A stretch of DNA of 64,000 nt from JAWKIW01 sp046331175 (GCA_046331175.1 JAXLRI010000009.1:108636-172635); one strand, 5' to 3'. Counted from the first letter of the stretch, positions 44,449 through 53,295 are shown. Notes: generated by a model from the letters alone, not told the origin. Translations and numbers: made by a program.

Positions 44449-44775
44449 ATGAACCGCACCCCCACCACCGAGGAGACCGGTGCCGGCGGTGCCCGCGACG
44501 ACGCCCGCTTCCGGCGGGACATCTTCATCGGACCCGACCTGCGCCGCGACCACTACCGCAACGGCAGCGACCGGCTCGTCGCCAACGTCTTGTACTTCCT
44601 GCCCTGGCTGATCGTGCTGTTCGGCATCGGGCGGGTCCTGGAGGCCGGTCCCCTGGACGGCATCCAGCTGCTGCTGGCGTTCGGGTTCGGCCTCGCCTGC
44701 GCCCGGCTCGCCAGCCTGGCCGACGCCGTGGTGCTGCGCCGCTACTGCGTCTACGGCGACGAGGCGGCCGCCTGA
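44449..44775 (+). CDS. Small two-helix membrane protein, paralog A
   Basis: A 108-residue protein. A charged N-terminus (RRDIFIGPDLRRDHYRN) precedes two membrane helices (ANVLYFLPWLIVLFGIGRVLEA and IQLLLAFGFGLACARLASLADAVV) and a conserved end, LRRYCVYGDE. It shares DHYRN/EHYRN, VAN-LYFLPW and DAVVLRRYCVYGDE with the protein at 44989, so the pair arose by tandem duplication. The strong SD AAGGAGG precedes ATG 44449. Function is unknown. Confidence 0.75.
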   Translation: MNRTPTTEETGAGGARDDARFRRDIFIGPDLRRDHYRNGSDRLVANVLYFLPWLIVLFGIGRVLEAGPLDGIQLLLAFGFGLACARLASLADAVVLRRYCVYGDEAAA

Positions 44776-44808
44776 GCCTCGCCCCGGCCCCCGGATCCCA
44801 GCACCGTC

Positions 44809-44834
44809 GGTCCCCCGGCTCCGGCCGGGGGACC
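44809..44834. terminator. GC-rich terminator-like hairpin
   Basis: Perfect 11-bp stem (GGTCCCCCGGC / GCCGGGGGACC) with a four-base loop, 33 bases after the stop of paralog A and before the second leader. It lacks a U tract, as is common in high-GC actinobacteria. Confidence 0.65.
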
Positions 44835-44871
44835 GGCGCGTCCGGCCGGCCCAACGGACCGGGCTGCGCCA

Positions 44872-44988
44872 GCGCGTACCCCGCTGGTCGCACGCGCGAT
44901 CACGACCAGGGCCGGATGTGGCCGCGGCCCCGGTCGCGGTCTCCTGGACCCACGCCACCACGGCGCCCGAGCACCAGGAGGAGCCCCC
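44872..44988 (+). ncRNA. Candidate structured leader, copy 2
   Basis: Homologous to the leader at 44331. The first stem is GCGCGT (44872-44877) with ACGCGC (44892-44897), closed by an A-C mismatch and one G-C pair. The loop CCCGCTGGTC is unchanged, and GACCAG (44904-44909) remains complementary to it. The second hairpin is CCGCG (44922) with CGCGG (44935). Between the copies, bases in loops and single strands are the most constant while several stem positions vary with pairing largely kept. That suggests an RNA element more than a plain promoter. Confidence 0.55.
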
Positions 44989-45306
44989 ATGTCGACCATC
45001 GTGATCCCCACCGCCGCCGAGGACGCCCGGGACGCCGCCATCGCCCGCGAGGTCCTGCGCGGCCCGAGCCTCGCCCGCGAGCACTACCGCAACGACCGGG
45101 ACCGCATCGTCGCCAACCTCCTGTACTTCCTGCCCTGGTTCCTCGCCCTGCTCGGCATCGGCCAGGCCGTCGAGGTCGGTCCCCTCACCGGCTCGAACCT
45201 CGCCGTGGTCGTCGGGCTGGTGGTCGCCGCGGCCGGCCTGGCCGCCGTCGCCGACGCCGTGGTCCTGCGCCGCTACTGCGTCTACGGCGACGAGCTCACC
45301 GCGTGA
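44989..45306 (+). CDS. Small two-helix membrane protein, paralog B
   Basis: A 105-residue paralog of the protein at 44449: LAREHYRNDRDRIVANLLYFLPWFLALLGIG, then SNLAVVVGLVVAAAGLAAVADAVV and RRYCVYGDELTA. Two membrane helices; the YCVYGDE end is probably cytoplasmic. AGGAGGAG precedes ATG 44989. The dihydrouridine synthase gene starts only seven bases after its stop, so the leader may also control that gene. Confidence 0.75.
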   Translation: MSTIVIPTAAEDARDAAIAREVLRGPSLAREHYRNDRDRIVANLLYFLPWFLALLGIGQAVEVGPLTGSNLAVVVGLVVAAAGLAAVADAVVLRRYCVYGDELTA

Positions 45307-45312
45307 CCTGAG

Positions 45313-46560
45313 GTGGACGCGCCGAGCACCGGCGGCGAGGTGCGGGTCGCCCCGGCCTGGCATCTCGGAGGACGGCGCACCACGCTGGTCGTCGTGCCCG
45401 AGGTCCCGACGAGCAGCGCCAGCCCGCCGAGCGACGCCCCCGTGCTGCGCATCGGGCCGCTGGCCGTGTCGCCGCCGGTGGTCCTGGCGCCGATGGCGGG
45501 CATCACCAACCCCGCCTTCCGGCGACTGTGCCGCGGCTACGGCGCCGGGCTCTACGTCAGCGAGATGATCACCGCCCGCGGCCTCGTCGAGGACAGCGCC
45601 AAGACCTGGTCGCGCGCCGTGTTCGCCGACGACGAGTCCCCCCGGTCCATCCAGCTGTACGGCGCCGACCCCGCCACCATGGGCGAGGCGGTGGCGATCC
45701 TCGTCGGGCGCGACCACGTCGACCACATCGACCTCAACCTCGGCTGCCCCGTCCGGAAGATCACCCGGAACGGCGGCGGGGCCGCGCTGCCGGCGCGACC
45801 CCGCCTGCTCCACGACCTGCTGCGCGCGGCGGTGGCCGCCGCCGGCGACGTGCCGGTGACGGTCAAGGTGCGCATCGGCATCGACGACGACCTCGTGACG
45901 TACCTCGACGCCGGCCGCATCGCCGCCGACGCCGGCTGCGCGGCCATCGCCCTGCACGGGCGCACCGCGGTGCAGCTCTACAGCGGGCGGGCCGACTGGT
46001 CGGCCATCGCCCGGCTGAAGGCGGCCGTGCCCGACATCCCGGTGCTCGGCAACGGCGACGTGTGGACCGGCGCCGACGCCGTGCGCATGCAGGCCGAGAC
46101 CGGCTGCGACGGCGTGGTGATCGGCCGGGGCTGCCTCGGCCGCCCGTGGCTGTTCCGCGACCTCGCCGACGCCTACGCCGGTCGCGAGCCGCAGCCGGCA
46201 CCACCGCTCGGGGTCGTCGCCGATGTCATGGCCCGCCACCTCCGCCTGCTCGCCGACCACCTCGGCCCCGACCGGGCCGTGCGCGACATCCGCAAGCACG
46301 TCCCCTGGTACCTGACCGGCTACCCGGTCGGCGGCGACGTGCGGCGGGTGCTCGGCACCTGTGGGTCGATCGACGAGCTCGAGGCGCAGCTCGGCGCCCT
46401 CGACCGTGCCCTCGCCCCGGTCCCCGGCGTCGTCGACGGGCCGCGGGGCACCCAGCGGGGCCCCCAGGAGGCGCTGACGCTGCCCGACCGCTGGCTCGAG
46501 CTGCGGGACGACCCGACGCCGCCGGGCCGGGCCGCCGAGCTGGCGGTCTCCGGCGGATGA
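45313..46560 (+). CDS. dusB: DusB-type tRNA-dihydrouridine synthase
   Basis: A 415-residue FMN-dependent tRNA-dihydrouridine synthase that reduces uridines in the tRNA D loop. The barrel begins PVVLAPMAGITNPAFRRLC. LNLGCPVRKITRNGGGAAL carries the catalytic cysteine. TVKVRIGIDDD, ALHGRTAVQLYSGRADW and PVLGNGDVWTGADA are FMN and phosphate contacts. The C-terminal helical domain has IRKHVPWYLTGYP. The N-terminal 45 residues before the barrel are unusual; GTG 45394 would give a more typical length, but neither start has a good SD. Confidence 0.92.
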   Translation: MDAPSTGGEVRVAPAWHLGGRRTTLVVVPEVPTSSASPPSDAPVLRIGPLAVSPPVVLAPMAGITNPAFRRLCRGYGAGLYVSEMITARGLVEDSAKTWSRAVFADDESPRSIQLYGADPATMGEAVAILVGRDHVDHIDLNLGCPVRKITRNGGGAALPARPRLLHDLLRAAVAAAGDVPVTVKVRIGIDDDLVTYLDAGRIAADAGCAAIALHGRTAVQLYSGRADWSAIARLKAAVPDIPVLGNGDVWTGADAVRMQAETGCDGVVIGRGCLGRPWLFRDLADAYAGREPQPAPPLGVVADVMARHLRLLADHLGPDRAVRDIRKHVPWYLTGYPVGGDVRRVLGTCGSIDELEAQLGALDRALAPVPGVVDGPRGTQRGPQEALTLPDRWLELRDDPTPPGRAAELAVSGG

Positions 46561-46573
46561 CCGGGACGGGACG

Positions 46574-47251
46574 ATGACCGGCGACGGGGGTGCCCGGCCG
46601 CGCCCGCGACCGCGCCTCGTGCTGGCCTCGGCATCGCCGCGCCGGGCCGAGCTGCTGGCGTCCACCGGCGTGCACCCCGCCGTCGTCCCGGTCGACGTCG
46701 ACGAGTCCCGGCAACCCGACGAGGACCCCGCCGCCTACGTGGCCCGCGTCGCCGGGGCCAAGGCGCAGGCCGGCCTCGACGCCGCGCTCGGCGCGGTCGG
46801 GGGCACCGACGACCTCGTCGTGCTGGCCGCCGACACCACCGTCGCCCTCGACGGCGAGCCGCTCGGCAAGCCGGTCGACGAGGCCGATGCCCGGCGGATG
46901 CTGGCCAGCCTTTCGGGGCGCACCCACGAGGTGCTCACCGCCGTGGTGGCCACGACCCGCGCCTCGCCGCCGCCCACCGCGGACCCGGCTGCGACCGCCG
47001 GCGCTCGGACCGCCGTCGAGGTCGACCGCACCGCGGTCACCTTCGTCGACCTCGACGACGGCTGGATCGACTGGTACGTCGCCACCGGCGAGCCGCTCGA
47101 CAAGGCCGGCGCCTACGGCATCCAAGGGGCCGGTGGGGCGGTCGTGGCGCGGGTCGAGGGCAACGTCCAGACCGTAATCGGCCTGTCGCTGGTCGCGGTC
47201 GACCGGGTGCTGGACGACCTCGGCCACGACCTGCGCACCTGGACGACCTGA
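46574..47251 (+). CDS. maf: Maf-family nucleotide pyrophosphatase
   Basis: A 225-residue Maf/HAM1-like pyrophosphatase, which hydrolyses non-canonical or methylated nucleoside triphosphates (house-cleaning) and in some bacteria affects septation. It begins LVLASASPRRAELLASTGV with the S-x-x-R nucleotide site. VLAADTTVALDGEPLGKP carries the metal-binding Asp, then SGRTHEVLTAV and DKAGAYGIQGAGGAVVARVEG. An Ala/Pro insertion (near residues 133-151) sits in a surface loop. It begins 13 bases after dusB. Confidence 0.93.
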   Translation: MTGDGGARPRPRPRLVLASASPRRAELLASTGVHPAVVPVDVDESRQPDEDPAAYVARVAGAKAQAGLDAALGAVGGTDDLVVLAADTTVALDGEPLGKPVDEADARRMLASLSGRTHEVLTAVVATTRASPPPTADPAATAGARTAVEVDRTAVTFVDLDDGWIDWYVATGEPLDKAGAYGIQGAGGAVVARVEGNVQTVIGLSLVAVDRVLDDLGHDLRTWTT

Positions 47252-47396
47252 GCGGCCGACCTCCGACCGACGACACGGTCGACGGCGCGACCGGTGACGG
47301 GATCGACGGGCCCGGCCACGGTCGATCGCCGGCGCCATCGACGAGGACGCGGCTGGGTGGTGGCACCGGCCGCTCGCCGCCGTACGCTGCGGCGCC

Positions 47397-48299
47397 ATGA
47401 CCCCCGGCCCCACGTCCTCCGGCCCCGCGTCCTTGTCCGGCACCGGCGTCTGGAGCGCGCCGCTGCGCTACGGCGACCCGGCAGCCGCCGCCGACGCCGC
47501 CGCCGAGCTCGAGGGGCTCGGCTACACGGCGCTGTGGATCCCCGACGTCGGCGGCGACCTCTTCCCCGCCGTCGCCAACCTGCTCGCTGCCACCACCACC
47601 GCCACCGTGGCCACCGGCATCTTGAACCTCTGGATGCACGAGGCCGACGAGACCGCCGCCCAGCACGCCAGCCTCACCGAGGCCCACGGCGACCGCTTCC
47701 TCGTCGGCATCGGCGTGAGCCACCAGCCCCTCATCGACCTGGCCGAGGCCGGCCGCTACCAGAAGCCGTACTCGAAGATGGTCGCCTACCTCGACGAGCT
47801 CGACGCCGCCACGCCCACGCCGCTGGCCCCGTCCAGCCGCGTGCTGGCCGCCCTCGGACCGAAGATGCTCGAGCTGGCGAAGCAGCGCAGCGCCGGCGTC
47901 CACCCGTACCTCGTCACGCCCGAGCACACCGCGGTGGCCCGCGAGGCCCTCGGCGCCGACCGGCTGGTGGCGCCCGAGCAGGCCGTGGTGCTGTCGACCG
48001 ACGCCGACGAGGCCCGTGCCATCGGCCGCAGCCACCTCGCCATGTACCTGGGGCTCCCCAACTACGCCAACAACTGGAAGCGGTTCGGGTTCACCGACGC
48101 CGACACCGCGCACGGGGGCAGCGACCGCCTCGTCGACGCCCTGGTGGCGTGGGGCGACGAGGACGCCATCGCCGCCCGCGTGGCCGAACACCGCGCCGCC
48201 GGGGCCGACCACGTGTGCGTCCAGGTCCTCACCGCCGACCTCATGGGCTTCCCCCTCGACGGCTGGCGCCGCCTCGCCCCCGCCCTCACCGGCTCCTGA
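47397..48299 (+). CDS. LLM-class F420-dependent oxidoreductase
   Basis: A 300-residue luciferase-like barrel resembling the TIGR03620 group of F420-dependent oxidoreductases. It has LEGLGYTALWIPDVGGD, TATVATGILNLWMHEADETAAQHASL, RFLVGIGVSHQPLID and KMLELAKQRSAGVHPYLVTPEHT. The C-terminal end is VCVQVLTADLMGFPLDGWRRLAP. The substrate is unknown. ATG 47397 has no evident SD and may be leaderless. Confidence 0.87.
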   Translation: MTPGPTSSGPASLSGTGVWSAPLRYGDPAAAADAAAELEGLGYTALWIPDVGGDLFPAVANLLAATTTATVATGILNLWMHEADETAAQHASLTEAHGDRFLVGIGVSHQPLIDLAEAGRYQKPYSKMVAYLDELDAATPTPLAPSSRVLAALGPKMLELAKQRSAGVHPYLVTPEHTAVAREALGADRLVAPEQAVVLSTDADEARAIGRSHLAMYLGLPNYANNWKRFGFTDADTAHGGSDRLVDALVAWGDEDAIAARVAEHRAAGADHVCVQVLTADLMGFPLDGWRRLAPALTGS

Positions 48300-48327
48300 G
48301 CCCGCCACCGTCCCTACACTCGGTCGG

Positions 48328-49692
48328 GTGGAGCCGCCGCCGTCACCCGATCCGGAGCGACCGGGTGGGCCGCGGAGCCGACGTCGCTTCCTGCGCGACG
48401 GCTTGGTGCTCGGTGGGGCGGTGGCGGCCGGTGGCCTCGTCCTCGACCTGACCGGGTGCTCCTCGACGCCGCCCCCAGGTGACGCCTCCACCCCGACGAG
48501 CACCGGATCGTCGCGGGGCACGGGATCGGCGCCGACCTCGGCGGCGCCGACGACCTCGGGCAGCGCCCGCGTGGCGGTGGGGCCCCGCGACGTGCTGCTG
48601 GCCCTGTCGGCCGCCACCGGGCCCGTCACCGCCGACGCCGCGGTGAGGGAGGCCTGCGCCCGCCTCGACTGGTCGTGGCTCGACCGGGGCGACTCGGTGT
48701 TCGTGAAGCTGGCGTCCAACTCGCCGCACGCCCACCCCTCGGTGACCTCGCCCGCCGCCGTGCGCGGGCTGGTGGCCGAGCTCCACGACCGCGGCGCCGG
48801 CCGGGTCATCGTCGGCGACCAGGCAGGGGTGGAGTACGTGCGGCTCGTGGCCGACGGGCGGCGCTTCGGCTCCACCATCGACTGCCTGCGCAGCAACGGC
48901 CTGCACGAGGCGATCGTGTCGGCGGGGGCCGAGCCCCACGCCTTCGACGACCACGACTTCCGCACCGGGTACTTCGAGGCGACGCCCCCACCGGGCAGCC
49001 ACTGGACCCAGCCGCTGGCGCTGCCCACCGTGCTCCGCGACGTCGACCACGTCGTGTACCTGCCGCGCATCAGCGCCCACGCCATCGCCGGCTACACCGC
49101 GGGCCACAAGGTGTCGATCGGCTGGCTGCGCGACGACAGTCGCAACCACGTGCACAGCGACGCCGCCTCGTTCTACGAGAAGTACACCGAGGTCAACTAC
49201 GTGCCCGAGCTGCGCGACCGCTTCCGCCTCGCGCTGGTGCTCGGCGAGCAGCTGCTGTTGCACTTCGGCCCCGACATCAACGGCACCGTCGTGTCGGCCG
49301 ACCCCCGGCTCATCCTGGCGTCGGCCGACCTCGCCTCCCTCGACGCCGTGATGTCGGGCCTGCTCGTGCACCTCGACGAGACCACGCCACCCGCGCCCGG
49401 CGTCGTGCCCTACCGGGCCGCGACCGCCAACGCGGTGAACCGGGCGTTCGTGACCACCTACGTCCAGGCGAAGACGAACATCCCGTGGGGGCCGGCCACC
49501 GCCGCCGACTACCAGCCGCTCACCGCCCACGCCTTCGAGCACGGCGTCTCGGACGACCGGTGCCTCGCCCGGGCCTGGGCCATCACCGGTCGCCCCGACG
49601 CCGTCCGCGTCGTCTCCCAGGGTGCCGCGCTCGATCCCGAGCTGGCCGCCGCCGTCACCGCCCACGGCGAGGGCATGCTCTCGTTCGCCTGA
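48328..49692 (+). CDS. DUF362 domain lipoprotein with Tat-type signal
   Basis: A 454-residue exported protein. The signal has twin arginine RSRRRFLRDG, a hydrophobic core (LVLGGAVAAGGLVLDL) and a lipobox-like LTGC, so Tat export followed by lipidation is likely. The mature part matches DUF362: DSVFVKLASNSPHAHPSVTSP, GAGRVIVGDQAG, VVYLPRISAHAIAGYTAGHKVSIGWL and DLASLDAVMSGLLV. No ferredoxin cysteines are present. The family may bind metal or Fe-S; its function is unknown. GTG 48328 is used. Confidence 0.85.
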   Translation: MEPPPSPDPERPGGPRSRRRFLRDGLVLGGAVAAGGLVLDLTGCSSTPPPGDASTPTSTGSSRGTGSAPTSAAPTTSGSARVAVGPRDVLLALSAATGPVTADAAVREACARLDWSWLDRGDSVFVKLASNSPHAHPSVTSPAAVRGLVAELHDRGAGRVIVGDQAGVEYVRLVADGRRFGSTIDCLRSNGLHEAIVSAGAEPHAFDDHDFRTGYFEATPPPGSHWTQPLALPTVLRDVDHVVYLPRISAHAIAGYTAGHKVSIGWLRDDSRNHVHSDAASFYEKYTEVNYVPELRDRFRLALVLGEQLLLHFGPDINGTVVSADPRLILASADLASLDAVMSGLLVHLDETTPPAPGVVPYRAATANAVNRAFVTTYVQAKTNIPWGPATAADYQPLTAHAFEHGVSDDRCLARAWAITGRPDAVRVVSQGAALDPELAAAVTAHGEGMLSFA

Positions 49693-49736
49693 CCAGCGAC
49701 CGGTGCTCGACGCCCGACACGTGACGAGCGACGCCG

Positions 49737-50876
49737 TCACGAGGACGGCCAGGTGGTGGTCATCCCCTCCATGAAGTGGGGGATGAAGCCCTTGGTCGTG
49801 TCGGGGATGCCGCACAGGAACAGGTGCTGGCCGCTCGGGTCGAGGTCGAGCCAGATCCACTGGTCGGCCCCCTTGGCCGCCGCCGACACGCCGCCGGCCG
49901 GCACACCGGGGAAGGGATCGGTCGGCATGGGCCCGGTGCCGGAGAGGGCGGCGCCGATCCTGGTGAGGTAGGTCGACAGCTCGGCTGACGTGTGCCCCGG
50001 CGCCGCCTTGTAGATGACCGCCTCGTGGGGCTGGGGACCGTCGTTGACGACCTGGTACCAGCCCTTCCCGGCGAAGCCGTCGGGCAGGAGGATGCCGAAG
50101 TCCTGCAGCGTGATCGTCCCCGCCGTCGGGATCGGGGCGCCGCCCGGGGTGGACGCTTGGGTGGACGCCGGGGTGCCGGACGGACCGCCACCGGCCGGAC
50201 CGGTCACCTCCAGGCGACGGTGCATGCCGTGGGCGAGGTGGGGCACGCCCTGGGCGTCCTGGACGAAGCAGTACAGGACGTACTGCCCGGGGGTCAGGGC
50301 GACGATGCCCTTGCTGGTGGCCCCGGGGGCGACGCCAGCCGGCCCGCCCACGGCCTCGATGAGGGGGAAGCCCGCCATGGGGTTGGTGGCGATGGCGGCC
50401 TCGAGCTGCTCGTAGGTCACGCCGGGGGCCAGGCGGGCGACGGCGGCCTGGTGCTCCTCCTTGCCGTCGTTGCGGACCTCCACCAGCACCTTGCCGGCCG
50501 GGACCGACGTCGGCCCGTCGAAGCCGTAGGCCATGGCGGCGCCGTCGGCGTGCTCGGTGGCGGTGACGCGCAGCGTGGGCAGCGACGCCACCGGGTCGGC
50601 CCCCGCCACCGTGGTGCCGGCCGCCGCCCGCCCGCCGGCGGCCGTGGTCGCCGACCCGCCGGCGGCGGTGGTCGATCCCGACGACGTGCACGCCGCCACC
50701 GCGGCGGCCAGCGCGACCAGGGCGACGACGGGGACGAGCCGGCGCACCCGGTGCCCCCGCTCGTGCGCTCCGCCGAGGCCACGGCGGCGGCCGGGCGGCG
50801 CGAGGGATCGGCGGCGGCCGCGGCCGCTGACCGGGGCTGACGACGTGGGGGTCGGTGTGGGGGACGGCTCGGACAT
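49737..50876 (-). CDS. Lipoprotein with two cupredoxin-like domains
   Basis: A 379-residue lipoprotein. After a charged N-terminus comes LVPVVALVALAAAVAAC, a lipobox, then a Thr/Ala/Gly linker. Two related cupredoxin-like domains follow. Domain 1 has AGKVLVEVRNDGKEEHQAAV and YVLYCFVQDAQGVPHLAHGM. Domain 2 has YQVVNDGPQPHEAVIYKAAPG and HLFLCGIPDTTKGFIPHFMEGM. In each, an upstream His plus a later Cys, His and Met give a type-1 copper-like ligand set. The two domains look like an internal duplication. Copper binding and electron transfer are inferred. Confidence 0.8.
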   Translation of the reverse strand: MSEPSPTPTPTSSAPVSGRGRRRSLAPPGRRRGLGGAHERGHRVRRLVPVVALVALAAAVAACTSSGSTTAAGGSATTAAGGRAAAGTTVAGADPVASLPTLRVTATEHADGAAMAYGFDGPTSVPAGKVLVEVRNDGKEEHQAAVARLAPGVTYEQLEAAIATNPMAGFPLIEAVGGPAGVAPGATSKGIVALTPGQYVLYCFVQDAQGVPHLAHGMHRRLEVTGPAGGGPSGTPASTQASTPGGAPIPTAGTITLQDFGILLPDGFAGKGWYQVVNDGPQPHEAVIYKAAPGHTSAELSTYLTRIGAALSGTGPMPTDPFPGVPAGGVSAAAKGADQWIWLDLDPSGQHLFLCGIPDTTKGFIPHFMEGMTTTWPSS

Positions 50877-51052
50877 GGCGGGCTCCTCGGATCGGGTGGG
50901 TGGGGGCAGACGGGACGGCGGGCGGGCGCGGCGGACCGGCGGGCGGGGCACGGCGTTCGCACCGACGGCCGCGACCGCGGCGCGGCGCGGCTCGCTGGGC
51001 GAGGACGGATGACGGTGGGCGAGGGCGGGGCGACGGCGGACGAGGTCCGGCG

Positions 51053-52834
51053 TCAGCCGTCGGGAGACGGCGAGGCGGGGCCGGCGGCGGGCGTCGGCGC
51101 GGGGCCCGGCCCGGTGACGATCACCGTCACCTCGTCACCGTCGACGATGGCGACGGTTCCGGTGCCGACCACGGCGGGCACGCCGGTCTCCCGGGCCATC
51201 ACCGCTGTGTGGCCCATGGGCCCGCCCTCCTCGGTGACGACGGCACCGGCGATCGTGAACAGCGGATCGTGCGACGGCGACGTGAGCGGGCAGACGAGGA
51301 CGTCGCCGGGTTCGAGGCGCTCGAGGGCGTCTTCGACCGAGCGGGCCACGCAGGCCCGGCCCGTGTAGCGGCCCTCGCCGACCGCGTGGCCGGTGCCGAC
51401 GATCTCGCCACCGACCAGCACGCGCCCGGCCGCGGCCAGCTCGTCGGCTGCACTGGGGGCCCGCAGGCGGCGGTAGGCCTCGAAACGGGCGACCACGCCG
51501 GCCAACCCGGCCGGCAGCACGTCGAGCGGCGGGGGCGGCGCCGGCTCACCGCCCAGGCTGGTCGGCGGCCGCACGTCGCCGGCGACCAGGACGGCCCGCT
51601 CGGCGTGGCGGGTGGCGGCCCGATCGGCCAGGCCGTCCGCCTCGCCGCGCAGGGCCGCTGCCAGCTCGGCGGTGGTGGCGTCGACGACGTGGCCGGCGTC
51701 GTGGAGGCGGCCGTCGGCGGCGAGCCGGCGCCCGACGGCCACGCCGACGCGACGCATGACGCCGGCGGCCCACAGCACGTACGACGTCACCTCGTCGGTC
51801 ACGGCGTAGACCCGTCGGGCGTCGGCGAGCAGCCGGTCGAAGCGCTCGCGCTCGGCCACCGGCACCCGGCCCCGCTGGCGGGCCTCGGCGGCGGCCACCC
51901 GGTCGGCCGCGGCCGCGACGGCGGCGTCGTCCTCAGCCGCGGCCGCCACCAACGCCCGCACGACGAGGTCGGGTCGCTCGGCCAGCACGGGGGCCTCGGC
52001 CGTGTTGTCCGTGGCCCGCCACCCGTGGTCGGTGAGGTAGTCGTCGAGGGCCGACGACGCCACCGGGGACGCGCCGCGCACCACGTCGAGCGCGGCCGCG
52101 GGGTCAGCCGCGTGCGCGTCGGCGAGGCCGGCCACGTCGACGCCGGCGTCGCGCAGGGCGCCGGCGAGGCGCCGCATGTGCACCCGGGTCGCCTGGGAGG
52201 ACGGCGAGGAGCCCTCGAGGAGACCGGCCACCTCCTCGGGATCGAGGTGCCAGCCGGAGGCGGCCAGCAGCAGGTCGCCGAGGCCGAGGCCCAGGCCCGC
52301 CAGGGCGAAGTGCCGGCGCAGCATCCCCGAGGTGAGCTCGCCGGTCACCTCCAGCTCGTCGGCCAGCGCGGCGTCGTCGAGGAGGTCGAGGTCGACCGCC
52401 TGCCGGGCGCGGAACCGGTCGGCCCAGCCGTCGCGCTCGGCGACCCACGCGTCGGCGTCGGCCAGCCACCGCCGCTCGGCGAGCGCCTGGACCGCGGTGG
52501 CGTTGCGGCGGCGCAGCTCGGGCACCAGCCGCATCACCAGCCGGAGGATCCACGCCGGCGGCTCGCCTCGGCGGGGACCGGAGGCCGGTTCGCCCACCAC
52601 CTTGGGCCGCACGAAGGCGTAGCCGTGGACCACCCGGGCATCCAGGGTCTCCAGCGGGAAGCCGTAGCGGCGGAACGCCTCGGCGAACCCGTCGGAGAAG
52701 GCCCCGGGCCACAGGTCGGCGACCACGGTGGTGAACGGGCGGGCCTGGTGCAGCCGATCGGACTCCCACACGCCGGGCCCCGGCGGGGTCCAGGCGACGG
52801 CGGCGTCGTCGGCGACGGACATGGCGGTGCTCAT
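51053..52834 (-). CDS. PEP-utilising mobile-domain protein lacking ATP-grasp
   Basis: A 593-residue protein. The C-terminal 90 residues are the PEP-utilising enzyme mobile (phosphohistidine) domain, with AGAVVTEEGGPMGHTAVMARETGVPAVVG holding the phosphorylatable His. The N-terminal 470 residues are helical and resemble the middle region of PEP synthase/rifampin-phosphotransferase-like proteins (WESDRLHQARPFTTVVADLWP, LRRHFALAGLGLGLGDLLL). The ATP-grasp domain and the PEP TIM barrel are missing, so it cannot be a complete synthase. Its ATG overlaps the preceding stop (ATGA). Confidence 0.75.
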   Translation of the reverse strand: MSTAMSVADDAAVAWTPPGPGVWESDRLHQARPFTTVVADLWPGAFSDGFAEAFRRYGFPLETLDARVVHGYAFVRPKVVGEPASGPRRGEPPAWILRLVMRLVPELRRRNATAVQALAERRWLADADAWVAERDGWADRFRARQAVDLDLLDDAALADELEVTGELTSGMLRRHFALAGLGLGLGDLLLAASGWHLDPEEVAGLLEGSSPSSQATRVHMRRLAGALRDAGVDVAGLADAHAADPAAALDVVRGASPVASSALDDYLTDHGWRATDNTAEAPVLAERPDLVVRALVAAAAEDDAAVAAAADRVAAAEARQRGRVPVAERERFDRLLADARRVYAVTDEVTSYVLWAAGVMRRVGVAVGRRLAADGRLHDAGHVVDATTAELAAALRGEADGLADRAATRHAERAVLVAGDVRPPTSLGGEPAPPPPLDVLPAGLAGVVARFEAYRRLRAPSAADELAAAGRVLVGGEIVGTGHAVGEGRYTGRACVARSVEDALERLEPGDVLVCPLTSPSHDPLFTIAGAVVTEEGGPMGHTAVMARETGVPAVVGTGTVAIVDGDEVTVIVTGPGPAPTPAAGPASPSPDG

Positions 52835-53295
52835 GATGCCTCCTCGTCGAGGTCGGGGCCCCGGCGCACCGCGTGCACCAGGACCTCCGGCGATGGGTCG
52901 GCCCGCTCGACGCGCACGTCGGCGAACCCGGCGTCGGTCAGCCAGCGGGCGTAGCTCGCGACCGGCCAGCGGGACCCCGACGGGGTCGCGCCGGCTCGCT
53001 CGCCCACCAGCACCAGCGAGCCCGGGCGGACCAGGTCGGCCAGGCGGCTGAGCAGCCGCTCGTTGGCCGGCCCGTCCTGGTCCCCGCAGACGTCGACCAC
53101 CAGCACCAGGTCGAAGGCGGCCCCGACCCCGGGATCGGGCACCGCCTCGACCGCGCCGGCGTCGCAGACGGCGACCCGACCGGCCAGTCCCGCCCGCTGC
53201 ATGGCGTGCGCCCACCCGGCGGCCCCCGTGCCCACGGCCAGCACGGCCGGGGCCGGGGATCGGGAGGGGTCGGCGGAGGGTGCGGCCGAGGACAT
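52831..53295 (-). CDS. Short methyltransferase-like protein
   Basis: A 154-residue Rossmann-like protein. It resembles a class I methyltransferase reduced at the N-terminus: AVLAVGTGAAGWAHAMQRAGLAGRVAVCDAG (motif I and II positions), DLVLVVDVCGDQDGPANERLLSRLADLVRPGSLVLVGERAG and VASYARWLTDAGFADVRVERAD. Typical enzymes have about 50 more residues. Its stop overlaps the start of the PEP-mobile-domain gene, so they are probably one functional unit. No SD is evident. Confidence 0.6.
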   Translation of the reverse strand: MSSAAPSADPSRSPAPAVLAVGTGAAGWAHAMQRAGLAGRVAVCDAGAVEAVPDPGVGAAFDLVLVVDVCGDQDGPANERLLSRLADLVRPGSLVLVGERAGATPSGSRWPVASYARWLTDAGFADVRVERADPSPEVLVHAVRRGPDLDEEAS

